Assembly (NCBI GenBank): GCA_937903005.1
Contig: CALFNR010000122.1
Coordinates: 1-11,077, forward strand
Direction: 5' to 3'
Length of the DNA: 11,077 nt
Source: Clostridium_AI sp002297865
Lineage (GTDB): Bacteria; Bacillota; Clostridia; Lachnospirales; Lachnospiraceae
Each line of letters starts with the position of its first letter. The stretch's first letter is position 1. The notes under the pieces are model-generated. The model saw only the letters and a list, made by a program, of their open reading frames with translations. It searched no databases and had not been told where the DNA came from. Shown in pieces: positions 1 to 5,805 of the stretch. The position numbers and the translations under genes are program-made.

Positions 1-1457
1 TCGGAGTCCTCTCCCCCCGCCCCCCTCACCAAAGTAGAGAGAAGTTCCCCCAGGGAGCTATCAGAATCCACACACACAGACTCAGTGGCGAAATTTGCAC
101 TTTCAGCAGCCTGATGTTCCCCATCCTGGACAGAGTCGATGGCAATAATCTCAGCTTTCTTTTCCGGAGAATTCTGACGCTCCGCCGCCTTCGCATACCG
201 CATCAGTCCCTCAGCTTTCGCAATCGTACAGATAGTCCGGCGAGACATACCTACAGTTTCTGCGATCTGATCATACGTCAAAGAGTCGGCCTGCGTCAGC
301 AGCTCGACAACCTTTTTTCGTGTTTCCATTTTTTTATCTCTGGCACCCCGTCGTTCAGCCGACCGTTTCAGCCCATGACCAATTCCCAGCGTTTTGATCT
401 CGGCATCCGTGAGTCCTAATGTGTCGATCACATAGGAATTTGATAATTTATAAAAACCGCTGTGATCGATGCCGACGCTCTGATCCGTTTCCTGGACGAT
501 ATGATCCAATTCGGTCTGTGGTAATGGCACCTCAAACCGTTTATTCATTTCCTGCAGGCGCAATGCTGCATTAGCCGGATCAAGCTGTTTCAGCGCAGAA
601 TATGCGATAAACAGCAGTTGCTCCCGGCATCCCGCGCAATTTTCACCGCGTAGCTCCTGTAGTTTCTCCAGTTGCTCCAGGCGGATGGATAAAAATGGCA
701 GGCGATATTCGGCAAACGATACTATCGGTTTTGCCGCTGCTCTTTTCTTTCTTTCTTTCTCTTCTTTTACTTTCTTATACTCTTCTTCCGGCTTCCAGTC
801 CCACAGATGACATTTCTGGACGAGTTCAGACAACTCGTAAAATTTTCCGGATACACTAATCAGCCGACAATATTTGCCAGCTTTCACATTATATGTACCA
901 GGCAGACGGCAAACTCGTGCATCATCCAACACAGCACCATCCACCTCGACCATATCCTCTCCAGCCAGAATGTCCTTATATTTTTCAAAAATGAATTTAC
1001 GCACTTTTTTGAAAAATGAGACCATTTTCTCGGCTCTCCAGGTGTTAGCAATCGACTGGTTTAGACAATACTGCAGTCCGAGTCCACGTCCGGTATCCGT
1101 AACCATGGTAGGAATCGCAAGGGTTCCTGCCTCATAAGATTGCTGCATTATATACAAAACTTTCGCTTTTGTAGTCTCAATGACAGATAGATCGTCCGAT
1201 TTATGGCAGTCTATGTCAATATAGATAGATTCGAAATTAAAAACCTTCGCAGATTCTCGCTTATATCCTCTGAATGTATTTACTGACACATAGTAGGCCG
1301 CCGTGTCGGTCCCAGTGGCCGCCACGTCAGCTATATCGCAATAGCTCCGCTGTTCACTGCCATTTTCATCTATCCGAAGGCGAATCATCTGACCGCCTTT
1401 TTTATCATGATGTAATGTCTGTAAAAATTTAATTTTTTCCATTTCCATAACGTTCAA
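1..1457 (-). CDS. AEP-type plasmid replication primase with PriCT-like and HTH regions (3' partial)
   Basis: The minus strand is open without a stop from about 1457 to the left window edge, giving 485 codons with the C-terminus missing. Residue numbers count from the TTG start. Residues 78-85 read YIDIDCHK, fitting the catalytic DxD of archaeo-eukaryotic primases; 123-132 read GRGLGLQYCL, in the place of the family's nucleotide-binding motif; 173-192 hold an aspartate followed by RVCRLPGTYN, a typical third motif. Residues 270-325 resemble a PriCT-1 helical domain (GENCAGCREQ, then PLPQTELDHI). Residues 393-418 form a helix-turn-helix (LTYDQIAETVGMSRRTICTI). A TTG at 1457 sits 8 nt from a GGAGG (1467-1471) and is preferred; ATG at 1448 would leave a long 17-nt spacing. 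The gene probably primes replication at the adjacent iteron origin. Its second motif lacks the usual histidine, so activity is uncertain. The family call is by motif, not by search. Confidence 0.8.
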   Translation of the reverse strand, partial: MNVMEMEKIKFLQTLHHDKKGGQMIRLRIDENGSEQRSYCDIADVAATGTDTAAYYVSVNTFRGYKRESAKVFNFESIYIDIDCHKSDDLSVIETTKAKVLYIMQQSYEAGTLAIPTMVTDTGRGLGLQYCLNQSIANTWRAEKMVSFFKKVRKFIFEKYKDILAGEDMVEVDGAVLDDARVCRLPGTYNVKAGKYCRLISVSGKFYELSELVQKCHLWDWKPEEEYKKVKEEKERKKRAAAKPIVSFAEYRLPFLSIRLEQLEKLQELRGENCAGCREQLLFIAYSALKQLDPANAALRLQEMNKRFEVPLPQTELDHIVQETDQSVGIDHSGFYKLSNSYVIDTLGLTDAEIKTLGIGHGLKRSAERRGARDKKMETRKKVVELLTQADSLTYDQIAETVGMSRRTICTIAKAEGLMRYAKAAERQNSPEKKAEIIAIDSVQDGEHQAAESANFATESVCVDSDSSLGELLSTLVRGAGGEDS

Positions 1458-1466
1458 ATGACTCGC

Positions 1467-1471
1467 CTCCT
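1467..1471 (-). promoter_or_regulatory. Ribosome binding site that favours a TTG start for the primase gene
   Basis: GGAGG on the minus strand lies 8 nt before an in-frame TTG (1457-1455) but 17 nt before the first in-frame ATG (1448-1446). The spacing supports TTG as the true start, adding three residues (MNV) ahead of MEMEKIKF. Confidence 0.55.
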
Positions 1472-1490
1472 CTCCGTCTAAATTTTTACA

Positions 1491-1530
1491 CAAAAAAATC
1501 CGTTTACACTATATATTGTAGTGTAAACGG
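1491..1530 (-). terminator. Rho-independent terminator or attenuator hairpin between origin and primase gene
   Basis: Arms 1500-1511 and 1519-1530 are a perfect 12-bp inverted repeat (outer part CCGTTTACACT) with a 7-nt loop. On the minus strand the stem is followed at once by ATTTTTTTG (1499-1491), the form of an intrinsic terminator. It stops transcription from the rep side about 20 nt before the primase SD, so primase needs read-through, attenuation control, or a promoter in or near the hairpin. Confidence 0.7.
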
Positions 1531-1561
1531 ACCGCTGACCCCAACAGGAATCTGAACCGTA

Positions 1562-1606
1562 GTTCGTTATAAATTTAACATTATTTTTAAAACTCTTATT
1601 TTATAC
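1562..1606. other. AT-rich stretch next to iterons, candidate DNA unwinding element
   Basis: This roughly 45-bp stretch is almost entirely A and T (for example TTATAAATTTAACATTATTT) and lies directly beside the iteron block. Iteron-type origins usually place an AT-rich unwinding region next to the Rep binding repeats, which is the basis of this inference. No clear DnaA box was seen inside it. Confidence 0.45.
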
Positions 1607-1625
1607 GGGTTTGCGCCATGTAAGC

Positions 1626-1719
1626 GTCGCGATTTTGCGTTGGATTTTTTTTTAAACGTCGCGATTTTGCGTTGGATTGTCGCGATTTTGCGTTGGATTA
1701 TCGCAATTTTGCATTGAAT
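1626..1719. repeat. Four Rep iterons, probable plasmid origin (oriV)
   Basis: Four direct copies of a 20-bp unit lie at 1626-1645, 1658-1677, 1679-1698 and 1700-1719. The first three read GTCGCGATTTTGCGTTGGAT exactly; the fourth is a variant reading ATCGCAATTTTGCATTGAAT. Start-to-start distances are 32, 21 and 21 bp, close to three, two and two helical turns, so all copies would face the same side of the helix. The last copy abuts the rep stop codon. Position beside rep and an AT-rich stretch makes them probable initiator binding sites. Confidence 0.8.
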
Positions 1720-2730
1720 TTAATGATCTGATTCAACAAAAAGCTCAACACCAATCACTGTTTTCCCTTCCAACAGCGTTTTGTAATCTTTTATATACGC
1801 CTCTTCTTTATAAGCCTCTAATACATCAACGATTGCCCGGTGTATTTTAGCCCGTTTATCTCTCCAGTTTGAATACATTTTTTCGTCATACCACAAATCT
1901 GAAAATGCACCTTGCTTTTCTTCTTGATCATAATAGATGACATCTTTTAAAACCGTTTTATTTTTCGCTTTTTTTAGCATTCCGATTCTTCTAATCAAAT
2001 ACCATTTAATTGCCGTGTTCTCATCCGTATCAGATATAGTAGGTGCATCTAAAATTTTCGTTGGAAACTGCTCTATTTCACCATTCTGCTCTGCATATGT
2101 ATAAAGTACAGGCTTTTTTATGAACTGATATCCAGCAATAATCTCAATGGTGTCCTCGTTTCCATCAGCATCTTTATACGTCACCTTTTTTGATTTTTTA
2201 ATCTTGCCATTGTCTGGCATAACAGCTCCATATTCATCCAATGGCAATAAATAACTCTTTTGCGTCGGTCGTACGTTTGGCCCCAAGCTTCGCCCAGTCT
2301 TTAAAAACTCATCCGTCATATCAATTGTAATATCGATATGGCGCAACTTATTGATACTTCTGGTGACTGAACCAATTTTCTGTGCAGATACCCGTCCTTT
2401 TAAGTTTCCGCTAATCATTCTAGCTACCATTTCTGGTGAAAAAAATTGGCAACCATTTACATATAGTGAGTAAACTGAATCCATAACCGCAGCATCATAT
2501 TGAGTAATGTTTTTTGACAGTCGGATATCCTTATCTGATTTTAATGCCACTGTAACAGACGCATTTTGGGATGGCATTGTGATCAGTTTAAAAGGTTCGT
2601 CTTTATCTACCAACCCACTTGTCGTTGATATATACAGTGCTAATTTTGAAATGTTAGCATATTCACGTTCTGCCATTTCACCTTTTGGCATTGAAACTCT
2701 CGGAAGAATAGGTCTTGATTTTTCCGGCAT
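1720..2730 (-). CDS. rep: Plasmid replication initiator, probable winged-helix Rep
   Basis: This 336-aa protein is the best candidate for the initiator that binds the four iterons immediately beyond its stop codon. A first predicted winged-helix region spans roughly residues 70-140 (ITQYDAAVMDSVYSLYVNG, then FSPEMVARMISG and SVTRSINKLRHIDITID, the last resembling a wing). A second helical basic region spans about 235-330 (IKWYLIRRIGMLKKAKNKT, then WRDKRAKIHRAIVDVLEAY). Two winged helices in a chain of this size fit Rep_3/RepB-type initiators, though similarity is by architecture and context rather than by a diagnostic motif. Translation starts at ATG 2730 behind AAGGAG, which lies inside the last codons of the upstream 118-aa gene, so the two are probably coupled. 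The coding sequence is more AT-rich than parA or primase. Confidence 0.7.
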   Translation of the reverse strand: MPEKSRPILPRVSMPKGEMAEREYANISKLALYISTTSGLVDKDEPFKLITMPSQNASVTVALKSDKDIRLSKNITQYDAAVMDSVYSLYVNGCQFFSPEMVARMISGNLKGRVSAQKIGSVTRSINKLRHIDITIDMTDEFLKTGRSLGPNVRPTQKSYLLPLDEYGAVMPDNGKIKKSKKVTYKDADGNEDTIEIIAGYQFIKKPVLYTYAEQNGEIEQFPTKILDAPTISDTDENTAIKWYLIRRIGMLKKAKNKTVLKDVIYYDQEEKQGAFSDLWYDEKMYSNWRDKRAKIHRAIVDVLEAYKEEAYIKDYKTLLEGKTVIGVELFVESDH

Positions 2731-2737
2731 AATTTTA

Positions 2738-3094
2738 CTATTTCTCCTTTTCTAACTGTGCATAAAGCAAATCCAATTCATTTGGCACAATCCGGTTAAC
2801 AATTTTTCCGTCCAACACTCCATGGTTAATCCCTTCCGGGAACCAATCAATATGAGCCATATAGTTATACAGCTTTTCTTTATTTCTTTTTCCAACTGTT
2901 GTTAAAGACTGTATGTATCCATTTGCATACCCTGCATTTGTAAACGTCATATTCTCTGCATACTCATGAATTTGTTGTCGTTGTTCCTTTGTAAGTCTCT
3001 TTTGCTCGTCAGCAAATCTCTCCAGCCACTCTCCTACTTCTTTCTTTTTCACCTCGTAATATTTATCTATGTCTTCTTGATGCGGGAATCCCAT
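2738..3094 (-). CDS. Unknown 118-aa protein translationally coupled to rep
   Basis: I do not recognise this family. ATG at 3094 is chosen over the upstream ATG at 3142 because AAGGGGG lies 7 nt before it; the extra 16 residues of the longer form are a basic stretch encoded across that ribosome site. The protein is hydrophilic and mostly helical: charged helices at about residues 5-50 (DKYYEVKKKEVGEWLERF), a segment GYANGYIQSLTTVGKRNKEK, and a C-terminus rich in leucine and glutamate. No signal peptide or membrane segment is visible. Its stop codon is only 7 nt before the rep ATG and its last codons carry the rep SD, so it probably acts with Rep, for example in copy control or as a replication accessory; this is inferred only from position. 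Confidence 0.75.
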   Translation of the reverse strand: MGFPHQEDIDKYYEVKKKEVGEWLERFADEQKRLTKEQRQQIHEYAENMTFTNAGYANGYIQSLTTVGKRNKEKLYNYMAHIDWFPEGINHGVLDGKIVNRIVPNELDLLYAQLEKEK

Positions 3095-3145
3095 GGCTAT
3101 TCCCCCTTTTCTTCTTATTTTTTTCCTCATGCGACAAAGCATGTT

Positions 3146-3181
3146 AAAAGTATTATTTCGTATATCAAAAGTAATACTTTT
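3146..3181. promoter_or_regulatory. Inverted repeat in the parB-rep operon gap, candidate operator
   Basis: AAAAGTATTA (3146-3155) and TAATACTTTT (3172-3181) form a perfect 10-bp inverted repeat with a 16-nt spacer. On the minus strand, weak promoter-like hexamers (TTGATA, then TAACAT after 16 nt) fall within and just beyond it, upstream of the 118-aa gene and rep. No T-run follows, so an operator is more likely than a terminator. Confidence 0.4.
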
Positions 3182-3202
3182 GTCATATGAACTTTACCAT
3201 AT

Positions 3203-3246
3203 TATCTTGTATTTATCTTGTTGCTATCTTGTATTTATCTTGTATT
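3203..3246. repeat. Centromere-like array A: four 11-bp repeats overlapping the parB stop
   Basis: TATCTTGT occurs at 3203, 3214, 3225 and 3236 with an exact 11-bp period. All four cores are perfect; only the 3-bp tails vary (ATT or TGC). The last copy overlaps the parB stop codon, so the final codons Asn-Thr-Arg-stop are themselves repeat sequence. The same core forms arrays around the par promoter, which suggests a second ParB-binding site downstream of the operon. Confidence 0.85.
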
Positions 3247-3732
3247 TGATTCTAAAACCATGTTTACATACTGAGTGATGGTCTGATTGTACCGGTCTGA
3301 ACCTGCTACAATTTTATCATATACATCCGTATCAAACTTCACATAAATTCTTTTTGAGGCTTGCCCTTTTCTTCGCGGAACAAAGTCCTTCGACGGCTTA
3401 ATTAGTAGCTGAGCATACCATTCACGTATATCTTCCTGATCAGCATTACGAATCATCGAATTGATATAATAGGCTGCAGTAACTCCTAATTTTTCAGCTT
3501 CACTTTTTATAGTCGCATATACTGTATCCGCAAAAGCCATGTTTATTTTTTTTGAGTTTCCAGTCGTAGCTATTTTCTTTTCAATTACTTCTTCCGCTCT
3601 TCTATAAGCCGCATATTTTTCGTGTGAATTTTCGCTGCTATCTTGTGTCTGTGTTGTATTTATATTGTGTGTATCTTGTGTCTGTGTTGTATTTATGTAC
3701 ATTTCAGACAAATCAAGTTTTCTCTTTGCCAT
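3235..3732 (-). CDS. parB: ParB-type centromere-binding protein with two ribbon-helix-helix segments
   Basis: The 165-aa protein starts 2 nt after the parA stop codon, so it is the expected partition adaptor. Residues 61-97 (KKINMAF, then DTVYATIKSEAEKLGVTAAY and YINSMI) and 126-162 (SKRIYVKF, then DTDVYDKIVAGSDRYNQTIT and QYVNMVL) each fit a ribbon-helix-helix pattern of a short strand plus two helices. Two such units in one chain would make a pseudo-dimer or a higher-order array on DNA. The N-terminal tail holds two 11-residue repeats, INTTQTQDTHN (13-23) and INTTQTQDSSE (24-34), which are the translation of an 11-bp DNA array in the gene. The tail is polar and probably disordered, as in ParG-like adaptors that stimulate their ParA. 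RBS is GAGAGG. No homology search supports this; the call rests on fold pattern and synteny. Confidence 0.75.
   Translation of the reverse strand: MAKRKLDLSEMYINTTQTQDTHNINTTQTQDSSENSHEKYAAYRRAEEVIEKKIATTGNSKKINMAFADTVYATIKSEAEKLGVTAAYYINSMIRNADQEDIREWYAQLLIKPSKDFVPRRKGQASKRIYVKFDTDVYDKIVAGSDRYNQTITQYVNMVLESNTR
3639..3704. repeat. Centromere-like array B inside the parB coding sequence
   Basis: Units start at 3639, 3650, 3661, 3672, 3683 and weakly at 3694, an exact 11-bp period. Cores are TATCTTGT, TGTGTTGT, TATATTGT, TATCTTGT, TGTGTTGT and TATGTACA. A 33-bp higher-order unit (3639-3671 and 3672-3704) equals 11 codons and encodes the two peptide repeats. The core matches the perfect repeats of the other arrays, so this may be a binding site constrained to stay in frame. 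Confidence 0.75.
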
Positions 3733-3734
3733 TT

Positions 3735-4496
3735 TTACCCGACCTCTCGCTCCAACTCCGTCACAAATCCTTTAACAGCTTCCGCAGCACGGCTTCCAGG
3801 ATCATACTCGGTAATGCCGATGTGTGCTGCTACGCACTCGCTCAGAGAAACAGCCTGCGGAATTTTTGTATCAAATATCTTTGTTCCTGCACCAACAGCC
3901 ATTCTCTCAGCAACCTCCTGAACCTGCTTTCCAAGGTTTGTCCGATCATTACTCCGGTTGAATAAAATTCCGGCAATCTTCAGCCTTGTATTCGTCGTTT
4001 CCTGGATCTCTGCAATGGATTCAAGGATCCCCGCATTTCCTTCCAAAGAGGCGATATCCGGCAGCATGATTACAACTGCATAGTCCGATACAGATAGTGA
4101 CAGGTAATGTCCCCATCCTGGAGATGGATTCACATCAACAAATATGTAATCATATTTGCCCTTTGCTACCTTTAATTCGCTCCGAAATCTACTGATCTTA
4201 GCATCCATGCCAAGCTCTGCTACTGCCATATTCGCCGGAATAAGATCAAGGTTTTCTTTGACCGCAACAGCCACACTTTCCAACAGCGCTCCACCTTTCA
4301 GCACATCTACGATTGTCTTCATCGAATCTGAACGCTGAACTCCTGAGAAAAAAGTCAAATTGGCCTTCTGTCCATCCATATCAATCATTAAGATCTTTTT
4401 GCCAGCACTTGCAAGTTCCCAAGCTGAATTGAAGCAGACAGAGGTTTTTCCAACACCGCCCTTCTCGTTTATGCATGTAATGACTTTCGCCTCCAT
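3735..4496 (-). CDS. parA: ParA-family partition ATPase (Walker type, small form)
   Basis: ParA-type ATPases bind the nucleoid in the ATP state and are displaced by the centromere complex to move plasmids to daughter cells. The 253-aa protein has the deviant Walker A box KGGVGKT at residues 12-18 with the signature lysine K12, a Walker A' IDMDGQKANLT at 38-48, and a Walker B region YIFVDVNPSPG near 120. There is no N-terminal HTH, so it is a short type Ib-like ParA that leaves DNA binding and autoregulation to its partner. ATG 4496 follows GAAAGGA. The gene is first in a two-gene operon driven by a strong promoter between two repeat arrays, with parB 2 nt downstream. The substitution of VNPSPG for the usual DtPP turn is minor. 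Base composition is richer in GC than rep. Confidence 0.93.
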   Translation of the reverse strand: MEAKVITCINEKGGVGKTSVCFNSAWELASAGKKILMIDMDGQKANLTFFSGVQRSDSMKTIVDVLKGGALLESVAVAVKENLDLIPANMAVAELGMDAKISRFRSELKVAKGKYDYIFVDVNPSPGWGHYLSLSVSDYAVVIMLPDIASLEGNAGILESIAEIQETTNTRLKIAGILFNRSNDRTNLGKQVQEVAERMAVGAGTKIFDTKIPQAVSLSECVAAHIGITEYDPGSRAAEAVKGFVTELEREVG

Positions 4497-4509
4497 ATAT
4501 TTTCCTTTC

Positions 4510-4553
4510 TATCTTGTATTTATGTTGTATTTATCTTGTTGCTATCTTGTATC
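4510..4553. repeat. Centromere-like array C1: four 11-bp repeats in the par leader
   Basis: Cores at 4510, 4521, 4532 and 4543 have an exact 11-bp period; three are TATCTTGT and one is TATGTTGT. The block lies just downstream of the par -10 box, so it would be transcribed as the parA 5' leader, and ends next to the parA ribosome site. Bound protein here would block initiation or escape. Confidence 0.88.
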
Positions 4554-4556
4554 TTC

Positions 4557-4585
4557 ATTATATACTATGCGTTCTTTACAGTCAA
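4557..4585 (-). promoter_or_regulatory. par operon promoter, near-consensus sigma-70/sigma-A type
   Basis: On the minus strand the -35 box TTGACT (4585-4580) and the -10 box TATAAT (4562-4557) are separated by exactly 17 nt. Array C2 ends 3 nt upstream of -35 and array C1 begins about 4 nt downstream of -10. The strong promoter closely bracketed by repeats implies autorepression by the repeat-binding protein, most likely ParB. Confidence 0.85.
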
Positions 4586-4588
4586 TGT

Positions 4589-4632
4589 TATCTTGTATCT
4601 GTCTTGTGTTTATCTTGTTGCTATCTTGTATT
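4589..4632. repeat. Centromere-like array C2: four 11-bp repeats upstream of par promoter
   Basis: Cores at 4589, 4600, 4611 and 4622 have an exact 11-bp period; three are TATCTTGT and one is TGTCTTGT. The stretch TATCTTGTTGCTATCTTGTA is identical here (4611-4630), in C1 (4532-4551) and in array A (3214-3233), so these three blocks share a two-unit core beyond the simple octamer. Confidence 0.88.
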
Positions 4633-4644
4633 TGCTATTTTAAG

Positions 4645-4686
4645 AAAAATAAAGAGGCGGATTTCTTTCCCGCCTCTTTTTTATAA
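4645..4686. terminator. Bidirectional intrinsic terminator after the coiled-coil gene
   Basis: AAAGAGGCGG (4651-4660) pairs with CCGCCTCTTT (4670-4679) around a 9-nt loop. On the minus strand the stem is followed by TTTATTTTTC, ending the coiled-coil transcript; on the plus strand it is followed by a T-run as well. It insulates the par promoter from upstream transcription. Confidence 0.88.
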
Positions 4687-4733
4687 TAGTATTTTACCGC
4701 TTTTATACATGTTTAATACCATTATAAAACCCA

Positions 4734-5732
4734 TTAATCATTCTTTTGTCTAGTTAGCTCGTCAATCCTAGCCTGGAGTGCCTCCACCTTAGCCTGCAGC
4801 CTTGCATTTTCCTTATCAGCCTCTCGGATCTGGGCCTGCATCTCCCGTTCCTTGGCAATCACGGCTTTTTCAGTTGCCAGTTCAGCTTCTCCGGCAGCTT
4901 TGACAGCCTCCTGTTCAAGTGCACCAATGCGGTCTTTCAGGTTCTTATTTTCAGATACAAGATCTTCCTGTTCTTTCTTACATGCAGTAAGTAAGTCCTG
5001 GGCTCTCTCCGTTTCTTTCTTAGCCTCTGAAGTATCTCGTCTAGCATCCTTCAGCTCTTCCGATGCCGTTCTTGCATCATCTTTTGCCTTTTCAGTAAGA
5101 GAAGAGTAGTTTTCCTGCAGTTCTCTGTATTTGACCTGCAAATCTTTATAAGCTGCTGTATCAGCTTCCATAGCTGTCATCTGTCTCATAAGAAGGTCAT
5201 TAGATGCCGTCTTCTCGTCCGCGATGGTCCGGGCATCGTCACGCTCACGGATGGCCTGATCGCGCTCTGTATTTGCTCTTTCGACCTCAATAGCCGCATC
5301 TTTCTTGGCAGAATCGATCTCTGCCTGGGCCTGTGTTTTTGCAAGTTCCACATCTGACGCCGCCTGCTTGATCGCCACATCCGCTGCTTCCGTCCTTGCC
5401 GCGGCCGCATCGGTCTGAGCCTTTGCCGTTTCAAGAGCCGTTCTTTTTTCTTCGATGGCTTCATCCAGCTTTTTCTTTAGCTCTGTCAGCTGAGAGTCCT
5501 GCCCGGCAACGATCCCATTAATTTGCTTAATAAGCGTTGTGAGCGTTGCGTCTACTGTTTTTAGTGCCCCTTCAAGCTCCGGATGAGTTCCCTTCACGGA
5601 CTCCATTTCGGCCAGGTTCAGAATCCGAAGAAGTGTGTCTTCCTTCTTATCACCTTCCTGAGCGTACATATCCATGATCTTGGTGGCGAATTCAATGGTT
5701 TCCTGCGATGCTGCGACTGCGAAGTTTGCCAT
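4734..5732 (-). CDS. Alanine-rich coiled-coil protein, KfrA-like architecture
   Basis: The 332-aa protein has an N-terminal segment of about 65 residues that could be a small globular or DNA-binding unit (ETIEFATKIMDMYAQEGDKK, then TLLRILNLAEMESV). From about residue 75 to the end it is an unbroken charged, alanine-rich coiled coil (TERDQAIRERDDARTIADEK and RLQAKVEALQARIDELTRQK are typical). No transmembrane segment is present. Plasmid KfrA proteins have the same size and layout (DNA-binding N-terminus, long Ala-rich coiled coil), repress their own promoter through a palindrome, and aid stable maintenance; here a 38-bp palindrome overlaps the gene's own promoter. The N-terminus does not obviously match the KfrA HTH, so this is analogy by architecture. 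ATG 5732 follows AAAGGGG by 7 nt. It is a single-gene unit upstream of par. Confidence 0.8.
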   Translation of the reverse strand: MANFAVAASQETIEFATKIMDMYAQEGDKKEDTLLRILNLAEMESVKGTHPELEGALKTVDATLTTLIKQINGIVAGQDSQLTELKKKLDEAIEEKRTALETAKAQTDAAAARTEAADVAIKQAASDVELAKTQAQAEIDSAKKDAAIEVERANTERDQAIRERDDARTIADEKTASNDLLMRQMTAMEADTAAYKDLQVKYRELQENYSSLTEKAKDDARTASEELKDARRDTSEAKKETERAQDLLTACKKEQEDLVSENKNLKDRIGALEQEAVKAAGEAELATEKAVIAKEREMQAQIREADKENARLQAKVEALQARIDELTRQKND

Positions 5733-5776
5733 ATCTATACCCCTTTCTGTAGATTATTTTCTTTATCTTTTCTTTT

Positions 5777-5805
5777 ATTATACTATACAAATTAATATTA
5801 ATCAA
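5777..5805 (-). promoter_or_regulatory. Promoter of the coiled-coil gene
   Basis: Minus-strand -35 TTGATT (5805-5800) and -10 TATAAT (5782-5777) are separated by exactly 17 nt, about 45 nt before the start codon. The -35 box lies at the centre of the large palindrome. Confidence 0.75.

Noticed and set aside
114..1137. Several plus-strand open frames in the left 1.1 kb
   Set aside because: They are antisense to the continuous primase frame, which carries recognisable motifs.
1531..1562. Minus-strand segment GGTTCAGATTCCTGTTGGGG looks like a tRNA 3' end
   Set aside because: The putative T-stem does not pair, and no matching acceptor strand or anticodon arm exists in the AT-rich sequence upstream.
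2757..2765. TGTGCATAA, complement of the DnaA-box-like TTATGCACA
   Set aside because: It is single, lies within coding sequence of the 118-aa gene and is away from the iterons.
4510..4632. Clustered short repeats considered as a CRISPR array
   Set aside because: Units are 11 bp without unique spacers, no cas genes are present, and a promoter separates the two blocks.
4955..4966. Reverse-oriented octamer-like ACAAGATC in the coiled-coil gene
   Set aside because: It is a single imperfect copy in coding sequence without 11-bp phasing, so chance is the simplest explanation.
5186..5464. Second minus-strand open frame inside the coiled-coil gene
   Set aside because: Its Arg/Lys-rich repetitive composition is an out-of-frame reading of the heptad repeats, with no start signal.
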